A stretch of DNA of 35,519 nt from an uncultured Collinsella sp. (GTDB taxonomy: Bacteria > Actinomycetota > Coriobacteriia > Coriobacteriales > Coriobacteriaceae): NCBI GenBank assembly GCA_958415625.1, contig CATYZI010000025.1, forward strand, positions 1-35,519. Direction: 5' to 3'. This document shows, in pieces, positions 1-6,961 of this stretch (positions are counted from its first letter, which is position 1; the number at the start of each line of letters is the position of its first letter). A model generated the notes under the pieces. The model was not told where the DNA came from. It saw nothing but the letters and a program-made list of their open reading frames with translations, and searched no databases. The position numbers were made by a program, and so were the translations under genes.

Positions 1-47
1 CCCTCTCAAGGCGGAGATCACCAGTTCGAATCTGGTACGGGCTACCA
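1..47 (+). tRNA. tRNA-Glu (anticodon CTC), 3' part
   Basis: The window opens inside this tRNA. Positions 3-9 read as a seven-base anticodon loop, CTCTCAA, giving anticodon CTC (Glu). The 3' half of the anticodon stem, GGCGG, follows at 10-14, then a five-base variable loop, a T arm (ACCAG, TTCGAAT, CTGGT at 20-36), the acceptor 3' strand ACGGGCT, discriminator A and an encoded CCA at 45-47. The 5' half lies outside the window, so the D arm and acceptor pairing cannot be checked. Confidence 0.9.
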
Positions 48-58
48 TGAATTTGAGA

Positions 59-89
59 CCCGGGCTTCCAGCGGAAGTCCGGGTTTTTT
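59..89 (+). terminator. Rho-independent terminator of the tRNA gene
   Basis: An 11-bp stem (CCCGGGCTTCC at 59-69 with GGAAGTCCGGG at 73-83, one G-T wobble) has a three-base loop and is followed directly by six T at 84-89. It lies 12 nt after the tRNA CCA end, so it most likely ends the tRNA transcript. Confidence 0.9.
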
Positions 90-159
90 ATTTCCGAGCA
101 AACCATCTGCAATTCCCATTTGGCCCATAGCTTTACGTTCTGCTTGTGGCCCTTGCGGG

Positions 160-165
160 TACAAT
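160..165 (+). promoter_or_regulatory. Possible -10 box for the membrane protein gene
   Basis: TACAAT at 160-165 lies 33 bases before the chosen start at 199. No convincing -35 is visible at 16-18 nt spacing, so this is only a candidate. Confidence 0.3.
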
Positions 166-198
166 ATGCAAGATATTTGGAAGGTCAGAAGGAGCCTC

Positions 199-1503
199 AT
201 GACGGAGTCCTCTCAGCATACATCTAAGCCCCAGGTCGAGGTTGAGGCCTCGGGCGGCGATGACAACAAGGGTGCACGTCGCGGTGCCATTTTTATCGGC
301 GTCGTGCTGGTTGGCTACATCGTTTATCTGATTGTGACCGGTCAGATGGGACAGTTCTGGGCTGCCATGTCGAGCGTTCAGGCGCCGTGGCTCGTTGCTG
401 CATGCTTTTGCATGTTCCTGTACCTGTTCTTTGGCATCGTTGCCTATGCGATCGCCGTCTGGCTCGATCCCAATTCGCCCGTCGGCATTCGCGACCTGAT
501 CTCGGTCGAGGCGAGCGGTATCTTCTTTGGCAACCTGACGCCCATGATGATGGGCTCTACGCCCGCCCAGATCTACCGCCTGACCAAGGCGGGCCAAAAT
601 GTCGGCGAGGCCGGTGCCACGCAGTTCACGCGCTTTATCGTGTATCAGTTTGGTCTTGTTGCCTGGGGCGCCATTCTGCTGCTTGCCCGCATGCCGTTTT
701 TCGCCGAACGCTATGGCGACATGACGCTGCTGTGCGTCTTTAGCTTTGGCGGACACTGTTGCATTCTGCTTGGCATCTTTGCCGTCGCGCTCATGCCCAA
801 GACCGTCACGCGCGTCGCGCACTGCATCATCAATTGGCTCGAGCGAATGGGCGTCTCGGCCACCAAGATCGAGGGCTGGCGTACGTTTGTCGACGGCGAA
901 ATCTACTCGTTCTCCGAGAAGTTCAAGCTTTCGGCCGGCCACTTTTCGTCTATGCTGCTCACGGTGGTCATCACCATGTTGCAGCTCGCGTTTTTCTACC
1001 TCGTGCCGTATTTCCTGATGCTTGCCTTTGGCCACCACGAAGTCGACTTCTTCTCGGTCATGGCCGCGAGCGCCTTTGTTCAGCTCCTGAGCTCTGCTGT
1101 TCCCCTGCCCGGTGGCACCGGCGGCGCCGAGGGTGGCTTCGCGCTGTTCCTGGGTCATTTCTTTGGATCGGCGTCGACCGCCGGTTTTCTGCTGTGGCGC
1201 CTCATTACGTTTATCGCGCCGACGATTTTGGCCGCGCCCCTGCTGGGTCTTAAGAGCGCTCACAACGAGAGTATCCACGCACGCTGGGATCGCGCGATGC
1301 GCAAGCTCGGACGAACGCCTCAGACGTCCTCTAAGCCGGCAAAGCCCCATCCTGTGAATGCGGTTACCGTGGATCCCAATCAGCATGCTCAGAAGGCTTC
1401 TGGGGCCGCCAAACCGTCGCATAAGGCCTATGTGCGCCAGACAGGCGACGGGATCCGTGTGTCCCCGGCTGCTTTGAACAAAAAGAAGCTCCCTAAGGCG
1501 TAA
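199..1503 (+). CDS. Flippase-like integral membrane protein (UPF0104 / LPG-synthase TM domain family)
   Basis: A 434-residue polytopic membrane protein of the family that includes the transmembrane half of MprF and AglD (PF03706 type). The sequence shows a short polar N-terminus, several hydrophobic segments from about residue 30 to 370, and a polar, basic C-terminal tail rich in Lys, Pro and Ala. The family signature PLPGGTGGAEGGFALFLG is at about residues 304-321. MprF-like relatives move lipid-linked substrates across the membrane; the substrate here is unknown. I chose ATG 199 rather than the in-frame ATG at 166 because AAGGAG at 189-194 sits 4 nt upstream of it. No aminoacyl-transferase domain is attached, so it is not a full MprF. 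It stands alone between the tRNA gene and the TetR gene. Confidence 0.8.
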   Translation: MTESSQHTSKPQVEVEASGGDDNKGARRGAIFIGVVLVGYIVYLIVTGQMGQFWAAMSSVQAPWLVAACFCMFLYLFFGIVAYAIAVWLDPNSPVGIRDLISVEASGIFFGNLTPMMMGSTPAQIYRLTKAGQNVGEAGATQFTRFIVYQFGLVAWGAILLLARMPFFAERYGDMTLLCVFSFGGHCCILLGIFAVALMPKTVTRVAHCIINWLERMGVSATKIEGWRTFVDGEIYSFSEKFKLSAGHFSSMLLTVVITMLQLAFFYLVPYFLMLAFGHHEVDFFSVMAASAFVQLLSSAVPLPGGTGGAEGGFALFLGHFFGSASTAGFLLWRLITFIAPTILAAPLLGLKSAHNESIHARWDRAMRKLGRTPQTSSKPAKPHPVNAVTVDPNQHAQKASGAAKPSHKAYVRQTGDGIRVSPAALNKKKLPKA

Positions 1504-1621
1504 TAGTTGGTCGTGCGTTCTTCATGTTGCCGGGCATTATTGTGCCGGATGGGGGATAATCCTCTTACGTAGATTAACTCTCATCTGTTGATGAATGCTT
1601 GCATTCCGAAGGGACACGTCC

Positions 1622-2233
1622 ATGGACACCAGCAAACCGCGCCTCGACCGCCGCATCGTTCGCAGCCGCAATGCCATCCTTTCTGCGTTTGAGCGCCTGC
1701 TCATGGAAAAGCCGCTGGCAGACATTACGGTGAGTGCCATCGCACGCGAGGCCAATGTCGACCGCAAAACCTTCTACGTGCACTTTGGCACGGTTGACGG
1801 CCTGCTCGATGCCATTGCCGTCGATGTGGTGGAGATGATTGTTGACTCGGTCGAGAAAACGCTTGCCTCCATGGACGGCGACACCAACGAGCGCGCCCTG
1901 GGCGCGGCGGCGACCTTCTTTAAAACCGTTAATGAGGCACTGTGCAACAACTTGGTGCTCAATCGTCAGCTGATCGAGAACATTCCGCTTGATGATTTTA
2001 TGGCTCGTCTTCGTGCGCCGCTCGAGCACGAGATTGCCGAGCGCGATTTGCTGCCCCAAGGTCTCAAGGACGAGATGTTCGATTACTATCTTGCGTTTTT
2101 GCTGTCCGGTATCATCGGCATCTATCGCACGTGGGCGCTGTCTGACGGTTCGGTTCCTATCGAGCGTGTCTCGGAGGTTGCTAATAATCTGACGTTGAGC
2201 GGTCTTTCGAGTTTGGAATCTCGCTTGGATTAG
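1622..2233 (+). CDS. TetR/AcrR-family transcriptional regulator
   Basis: A 203-residue DNA-binding regulator. The N-terminal TetR helix-turn-helix covers about residues 12-60: a helix IVRSRNAILSAFERLL, then TVSAIAREANVDRKTFYVHF and a following LLDAI helix. The C-terminal half has the YYLAFLLSGIIGIYRTW type of sequence seen in the TetR_C_8/DhaS-like ligand domain. ATG 1622 was chosen because AAGGGA at 1609-1614 precedes it by 7 nt; an in-frame ATG at 1595 has no ribosome site. The inducer and targets are unknown. The gene could control the membrane protein upstream, since 118 nt separate them, but no operator was identified. The stop codon lies 2 nt from an IS3-type transposase remnant, so the gene marks the left border of the B12 block. 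Confidence 0.85.
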   Translation: MDTSKPRLDRRIVRSRNAILSAFERLLMEKPLADITVSAIAREANVDRKTFYVHFGTVDGLLDAIAVDVVEMIVDSVEKTLASMDGDTNERALGAAATFFKTVNEALCNNLVLNRQLIENIPLDDFMARLRAPLEHEIAERDLLPQGLKDEMFDYYLAFLLSGIIGIYRTWALSDGSVPIERVSEVANNLTLSGLSSLESRLD

Positions 2234-2235
2234 GT

Positions 2236-2328
2236 CTAGTTGGGCTCGTCGGCGTGGAAATTCCTGTTCACGAGGTTCTCCGGCGCCTTGGAGACGTCGC
2301 CGGCGTAGGAGCTATAGCCTGAGGATCC
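2236..2328 (-). pseudogene. IS3-family transposase (orfB) remnant
   Basis: This short stretch lies between convergent genes. Read on the minus strand it gives about 31 codons containing YSSYAGDVSKAPENLVNR and then NFHADEPN, followed by a stop. This strongly resembles the segment just before the DDE catalytic core of IS3-family OrfB (typically YSSY..., then APNLLNRDF, then a W-T-D-(I/V)-T motif). Sequence before the stretch is cut by a TAA at 2329-2331, and sequence after it runs into the tetR stop. No start, no catalytic residues and no terminal repeats remain. The identification is from memory of the family; the length is short. Confidence 0.65.
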
Positions 2329-2345
2329 TTAAATGAAAGTCCAGT

Positions 2346-3662
2346 TTATCCTTCCCACTCCAATTGGGAATCCTCCGATGCGCCTTCGCACGCTCGCATG
2401 ACCTCGATACCGTGCGAGCGTGCGAACTCGACGAGCTCTGCGTTACGGGCGTTTATGGTGCCGAAGGCGGCGGGGCACACGATAAGGCGCGCGCAGTGGA
2501 CGAGGAGCTCTTTGGCGCGGGTTATGGTTTTATCCCCGATCGGCTCGAAGGCGCGCTCGGCCACGCATTCCGCCGCCAGGTCGCGCGCGAGCTCGCAGTC
2601 GATGTCCCCTTCGTGCAGAACGCCCGCGTAGAACGCCTTGCCCTGCCGGATGAGCTGGCGAAACACAGCCGACCCCGTACCTGCGCCGGCGATGACGAAC
2701 GTGTGCGCATCGCCGTGCGGGCGCCCAATTTCCACGCTGCCGAAGCGCTCGTTGAAGGTACCATGCTGAAGGCCGTAGAGCTCGCCAATCGTCTCGCGCG
2801 TGAATATGTCCTCGGGCACGCCGGCGCGGAATACCCGGCCGTCCTTCACGCAAATCACCTTGTCGGCGCTTTTCTGCGCGAGCTCGAGTTCGTGGATGGA
2901 CATGATGACAGCCACATTCCGCGATTTCGCAAGGTGGCGAAGTATTCGCAGCAGGTCGATCTGGTAGCGGATATCGAGATACGACGTGGGCTCGTCGAGC
3001 ACGAGCACACGCGGATCCTGCGCGATGGCGCGTGCGAGCATGACGCGCTGGCGTTGCCCGTCGCTTATCTGCATGAAGTCGCGCTCGGCGAGCTCTTCCA
3101 CATGTGCGGTTTTCATGGCCTCGTCGACCCGACTATGGTCGTTAGGCGAGAGTGTGCCCATTCGCCCGGTGTAGGGATGTCTTCCCGCCTCTACGATATC
3201 GCGGCAGGTGAGGAGCTCGGTCCGGGGGCGATCTGTCAGCATAACGGCAAGGTTCCTTGCGAACTCCGCCGTCTTCCATCGGGAAATCTCTCGCCCGTCG
3301 AGCTCGACCGCGCCGGCAAGCGGTGCTAGATGGCGTGTGATGGTTTTCAAGATGGTCGACTTGCCCGAGCCGTTCGGCCCGATGAGCGCCACGACGTCGC
3401 CCGCGCGAACCTCCAGATCGACGCCTTCGACTACAACCTTCTTGTCGTAGCCCGCCGACAGGTCGCTTATGCGGAAAAGCGGCGCTCCGTCAGCCTGCGT
3501 TTCGACCGGGGTTTCGAGGTTCGACTCCGCTCGGAGGAGGCGTTCCGCGCGCAGTTCCGCACGAGCCGAAAGTGCCTTCTGGCGCTTTCGTGTGAGCTCA
3601 GGACTGTCTAAGCATGGAATGTCCCCTCTGAGCATTTTGGGCCGCGGCACGAATTCCCCCAT
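2346..3662 (-). CDS. btuD: ABC importer ATPase, BtuD/FecE type, with C-terminal extra domain
   Basis: A 438-residue ATP-binding subunit of a class II (FecCD/BtuCD) importer that powers uptake through the permease encoded just upstream. Walker A GPNGSGKST is at 95-103, the signature ISDGQ at 199-203, Walker B VLVLDEP at 219-225 and the switch His at 257. Two things are unusual. About 60 charged residues precede the ABC domain. A C-terminal domain of about 120 residues (roughly 315-430) begins FVIAGAGTGSAVFRQL and contains GTINARN; it looks like an alpha/beta nucleotide- or ligand-binding fold also attached to some archaeal and clostridial BtuD proteins. Usual BtuD or FecE length is about 250. 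The ATG directly follows the permease stop (TAGATG), so the two are translationally coupled. Corrinoid or related tetrapyrrole is the likely substrate, inferred from context. Confidence 0.85.
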   Translation of the reverse strand: MGEFVPRPKMLRGDIPCLDSPELTRKRQKALSARAELRAERLLRAESNLETPVETQADGAPLFRISDLSAGYDKKVVVEGVDLEVRAGDVVALIGPNGSGKSTILKTITRHLAPLAGAVELDGREISRWKTAEFARNLAVMLTDRPRTELLTCRDIVEAGRHPYTGRMGTLSPNDHSRVDEAMKTAHVEELAERDFMQISDGQRQRVMLARAIAQDPRVLVLDEPTSYLDIRYQIDLLRILRHLAKSRNVAVIMSIHELELAQKSADKVICVKDGRVFRAGVPEDIFTRETIGELYGLQHGTFNERFGSVEIGRPHGDAHTFVIAGAGTGSAVFRQLIRQGKAFYAGVLHEGDIDCELARDLAAECVAERAFEPIGDKTITRAKELLVHCARLIVCPAAFGTINARNAELVEFARSHGIEVMRACEGASEDSQLEWEG

Positions 3663-4703
3663 CTACCTCACCCGCTTCTTCAACATGAGCGCGATAACCA
3701 CCGGCGCGCCGAAGATGGCGGTGACGGCGCTGATGGAAAGCTCGACGGGAGAGAACAGCGTGCGCGCGATCAAATCGCAGCCCGCGCAGAAGATGGCGCC
3801 TCCCAAGAAGCACGCAGGAATCACGCGGATGGGCTTCGACGACTTTAGCGCCGACTTCACGAGATGCGGAACCGCGATGCCTACGAACGACACCGGACCA
3901 GCGAACGCGGTCACGCAGGCGGAGAGCATGCTCGCTAGAAGGACGAGCACCACGCGGAAGCGTGCGACGTTCACGCCGACGCTTTTCGCGTAGGCTTCTC
4001 CCAGCTGGAAGGCGGAAAGGGGCTTCGATATCGCGAATACGCATGCGCTCACGGTGATCACCACGACCGCGATGACCGCGACGTCGTCCCAGCTCGAACC
4101 CGAGAAGCTACCCAAAGACCAGTTGTGCAGGTTCACGATGGACTGGTCGTCGGCGAAGGCGATGAGGAAGTTCGTCGCCGCCGAGCAGATGTATCCCACC
4201 ATGACGCCCGCCACGATGAGCATGGCCATGGAACTTATGCGCCGTGCGATGAGGAGCACGAAGCCGATGGTGATAAGCGATCCCAGAAACGCTGCGGCCA
4301 CCATGGCCGGTGAGGACATGGCCTGGTTCGCGCCCAGAAGTACGATCATCGTAAGCGCGACGACGAACTTTGCGCCCGAGGAGACGCCCAAGATGAACGG
4401 GTCGGCGATGGGGTTGTTGAAAAACGTCTGCAGCAGGAACCCGGAGAGCGAAAGTGCCCCGCCGAGAAGCACGGCTGAAAGCACGCGCGGCAGGCGAATC
4501 TCCCAGATGACCTGGCTTTCCATGGAATTGGCCGCGCCGCCCGAAAGGATGCCGGGGATGTGGTCTGCGGGCACGAGCACGCTCCCGATGCACAGGTTGG
4601 CCCCGACGAGCACGATGAGGGCAACAGCGAGCAGCGCCGTCACGACGCGACACCGCGCGGCGCGCCCCGATTCGTCGTATGCCATGGAAAGCCGGCTTCT
4701 CAT
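3663..4703 (-). CDS. btuC: ABC importer permease, BtuC/FecCD family
   Basis: A 346-residue integral membrane permease with the FecCD/BtuC pattern: an early hydrophobic helix (TALLAVALIVLVGANLCIGSV), the ...WEIRLPRVLSAVLLGGALSLSGFLLQ block after the first periplasmic loop, FILGVSSGA, and a C-terminal FAGPVSFVGIAVPHLVK segment that forms the ATPase coupling region, followed by ELSISAVTAIFGAPVVIALM. About ten membrane helices are expected. It carries corrinoid, siderophore or heme-type ligands delivered by the binding protein. The start lies 4 nt after the btuF-like stop, and its stop touches the ATPase start. A later in-frame ATG at 4685 is an alternative start. Confidence 0.88.
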   Translation of the reverse strand: MRSRLSMAYDESGRAARCRVVTALLAVALIVLVGANLCIGSVLVPADHIPGILSGGAANSMESQVIWEIRLPRVLSAVLLGGALSLSGFLLQTFFNNPIADPFILGVSSGAKFVVALTMIVLLGANQAMSSPAMVAAAFLGSLITIGFVLLIARRISSMAMLIVAGVMVGYICSAATNFLIAFADDQSIVNLHNWSLGSFSGSSWDDVAVIAVVVITVSACVFAISKPLSAFQLGEAYAKSVGVNVARFRVVLVLLASMLSACVTAFAGPVSFVGIAVPHLVKSALKSSKPIRVIPACFLGGAIFCAGCDLIARTLFSPVELSISAVTAIFGAPVVIALMLKKRVR

Positions 4704-4707
4704 GGCG

Positions 4708-6279
4708 CTAACCGAGCTTCCTCAGATAATGGAAGTCGCTCGCGTCATTGCCGGTGAACGCCCCGTGCAGCTCGTCGATAATGTCGGCGGTAGAAGTCAT
4801 CTGCTGGTACATGTCGGCGCTTGTGACCCAGACGTTGCCGTTCTTCACGGCTTTGAACTGCGACAATAGCGCGTTTTTGCCTACGAAGTCGTTCAAGGTG
4901 GAAACCGATTCGTCGATGGTGCCGTTGTAGACGATGATGTCGGCATCCTTCGCCGTCGCGTAGAAGCGCTCCATTTCGAGCGTTACTGACGAACCTGACG
5001 TCGACGCCGTCTGCGCGTCATCGAGCGCGTAGCTGCCGCCTGCAAGCTCGATCATCTGCGCCACGTAGTCGCCCGCCCGCCGCGTGACGGCGGCCCCGTT
5101 CGAGTTAATGTAGAAATACGCCACGGTTTTACCTGACGACGCGAGCCCCGACGTTTGCTCGACGCGGGCCTTCTGCTCGTTGAACAGGTGCGCGGCCTCG
5201 TCTTCCTTGTCGAACAGGACGCCGAAAAGCTTAATCCACTCGACGCGCCCGAGTGCTTCGGGCTCGCTCGACGACTGTTCGGTGAGCACGACGAGCCCGA
5301 GCTTCTGCAGCTTTTCCTTCACATCGGGCGTGTGGTTGATCATGGTGTTCTCGATGGCGAGCGTGCAGCCCGAGGCCGATATTCGCTCGTAGTCGGGCGC
5401 GCTGTACTTGCCGCCGTAGGCGATCGCCCCACTTTCGAGCGCGCTTTTGAAGCCTGCGACCGAGCAATCGTCGGCCTTCGTGCCCGACATGATGATATTG
5501 TCGTTCGCATCGAGCGCGTCGACCAGGCACATCGTCGCCGACGACACGAGGTACACCTTGTCGGCGGGGCGCCTTATGACCGCGATGTCGGAGCTCAACC
5601 CGTCAGGTACCTTCGCATCTTGCGGCACCACGAGGAAACGCTCCCCATTCGAAACGCAGATAAGCCGCAGACCGCCTTCGAACTCGTCGACAGTGAAGTG
5701 CTCGGCGTATTCAAGCTGAAGCGCCCCCGTCGGCTCCCAGCCGCAGCCCAAATCGGCGTTGTGGAAGTCGGCCGCGGCGCTTGAAGCCGTTCCCGCAGGG
5801 GAGCCGCCGCTTGCATCGTCGCCCGATTTCTCCTTCATGGTGGATGAGTCAAAGTGGATCGTGTAGTCGATGGTGTGCGGCGTCGACATGGCGACGGTCT
5901 CGGCCGACACGGCGATGTCCTCGTCGAGCGTGACGGGTATCTCGAACGTGGAGTTGCCGCCGTCGTTTACGGGCGCGTAGTCCACGCCGTCGACGGTCAT
6001 CTTGTCGTAGTTCGAACTCGACCAGGTGATGGTCGCGGTGTAGGTGTCGCCATCCTTCACAATTGTGGTGGGTGAGGCGATGCTTGCGCGCCCTGACCCG
6101 CCGGAAAGCGAGACACTCACAGTGTATTCCTGAGAGCCCGCCGTGCCACCGGTCGCGTTCGGGCTCGCGCTGCACCCCGCGAAGGGAAGCGCGAGCAGGG
6201 CGACGAGAACGCAGGTGATCGCGCGCGCCGCGATGCTGTGGCGCTTCCTGTTTTCCCCCTTGGGGAGAATCGACCGCAT
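4708..6279 (-). CDS. btuF: ABC importer substrate-binding lipoprotein with N-terminal NEAT-like module
   Basis: A 523-residue extracytoplasmic lipoprotein. A signal helix is followed by a lipobox (LPFAGC, Cys36). Residues about 50-147 form a beta-rich module with DGDTYTATITWSSSNYDKM, TFEIPVTLDED and a closing IDYTIHFDSS. This resembles NEAT-like domains placed in front of binding proteins in clostridia. After a Gly/Ser/Ala linker, residues about 180-523 look like a class III (BtuF/FhuD, helical-backbone) binding domain: an EALGRVEWIKLFGVLFDKEDEA segment, a linker helix, and a C-terminal FHYLRKLG end. BtuF alone is normally about 270-350 residues. The gene starts 4 nt after the small lipoprotein gene that carries a similar module. 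The ligand may be a corrinoid; heme or another tetrapyrrole is possible. The gene symbol is tentative. Confidence 0.75.
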   Translation of the reverse strand: MRSILPKGENRKRHSIAARAITCVLVALLALPFAGCSASPNATGGTAGSQEYTVSVSLSGGSGRASIASPTTIVKDGDTYTATITWSSSNYDKMTVDGVDYAPVNDGGNSTFEIPVTLDEDIAVSAETVAMSTPHTIDYTIHFDSSTMKEKSGDDASGGSPAGTASSAAADFHNADLGCGWEPTGALQLEYAEHFTVDEFEGGLRLICVSNGERFLVVPQDAKVPDGLSSDIAVIRRPADKVYLVSSATMCLVDALDANDNIIMSGTKADDCSVAGFKSALESGAIAYGGKYSAPDYERISASGCTLAIENTMINHTPDVKEKLQKLGLVVLTEQSSSEPEALGRVEWIKLFGVLFDKEDEAAHLFNEQKARVEQTSGLASSGKTVAYFYINSNGAAVTRRAGDYVAQMIELAGGSYALDDAQTASTSGSSVTLEMERFYATAKDADIIVYNGTIDESVSTLNDFVGKNALLSQFKAVKNGNVWVTSADMYQQMTSTADIIDELHGAFTGNDASDFHYLRKLG

Positions 6280-6283
6280 GGCG

Positions 6284-6817
6284 TTACTTCAACGCGTCGG
6301 CGCGCAGATCGACGCCGGCGGATTCGAACACAAGCGTGCGGTCGTACCACTGCTCTTTTCTAATACTCCACGCGGCACAGGCGGTGTCCTCGTCGAGCGC
6401 TTCAACGGGCACGTCGTAGGTGTACTTGCCTTCCGCGGTTTCCACATAGGGGATGAAGTCGGCCTCGCTCGCGGCGGCAGCCTCGTCGCCCGTGCCCATA
6501 AAGAGCTTACCGTAGCCCGTGCCAGAAAGCGTCATCACGCAGTGCATGGAGCCGTTTTCCACGATGAGCTGGGCGTCCACAATCCTGAACATGTTCGAGC
6601 TGGAATCTACGGTGATCGGATAGGTGCCGTCGGCCACCTTGTCGGCGGTGATGGGGGCAGCGCTTGCGCCCTCGGTCGCATCGGCCGCCTGCTCGGTCTT
6701 TTCCTGGGAATCGGCATCGCTTGCCTTTGCGCTGTCGCTTGAATTTCCGGCGCAGCCGGCGAGCGAGAACGCGAGAAGCGCCGCCGACAGGGCGAAGACG
6801 AGGGTTTTCTTCAACAT
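6284..6817 (-). CDS. Small surface lipoprotein with NEAT-like module
   Basis: A 177-residue lipoprotein. ATG 6817 has AAAGGA upstream; the signal peptide MLKKTLVFALSAALLAFSLA ends in lipobox LAGC, followed by a Ser/Asp/Glu-rich linker to about residue 60. The remaining ~115 residues form one domain: DGTYPITVDSSSNMFRIVDA, NGSMHCVMTLSGTGYGKL, FIP, and YTYDVPVEALDED, then CAAWSIRKEQWYDRTLVF. Its order of motifs (DG-Y, S-rich turn before a Tyr, then a T-Y/F-x-x-P-V with LDED) parallels the N-terminal module of the neighbouring binding protein, so I infer a shared ligand-capture fold. NEAT domains bind heme in other bacteria; ligand binding here is inference. It lies in the riboswitch-controlled operon between cbiK and the importer. 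Confidence 0.7.
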   Translation of the reverse strand: MLKKTLVFALSAALLAFSLAGCAGNSSDSAKASDADSQEKTEQAADATEGASAAPITADKVADGTYPITVDSSSNMFRIVDAQLIVENGSMHCVMTLSGTGYGKLFMGTGDEAAAASEADFIPYVETAEGKYTYDVPVEALDEDTACAAWSIRKEQWYDRTLVFESAGVDLRADALK

Positions 6818-6879
6818 GGAGGGGTTCCTTTCAATCGCTTCTACCGCCCGCGCCGTGCGGTGGGCGGGCGGGATGCGAA

Positions 6880-6926
6880 TGCAACGGGCATGCGCCGTCG
6901 GTCGGGGAAGGCGCATGCCCGTTGCA
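6880..6926. repeat. 17-bp perfect inverted repeat between cbiK and the lipoprotein gene
   Basis: The arms at 6880-6896 and 6910-6926 are perfectly complementary and separated by 13 nt. They contain GGGCATGCGCC and its complement. No T-run follows on the minus strand, so it is not a classical terminator. It fills much of the 144-nt gap between cbiK and the downstream lipoprotein gene and may be an RNA stabiliser, a processing site or a partial attenuator that sets unequal expression in the operon. Confidence 0.8.
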
Positions 6927-6961
6927 CGGGGACGCGACAGGCGCCCCCGTGCGCGGCGAGT

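Noticed and set aside
1..47. tRNA-Glu as the attachment site of an integrated element
   Set aside because: No copy of the tRNA 3' end and no integrase were seen in the window; the B12 block starts 2.3 kb away, after two ordinary genes.
133..1422. Minus-strand open frame (429 codons) opposite the flippase-like gene
   Set aside because: Charged, motif-free shadow; the plus strand has membrane helices and the family signature.
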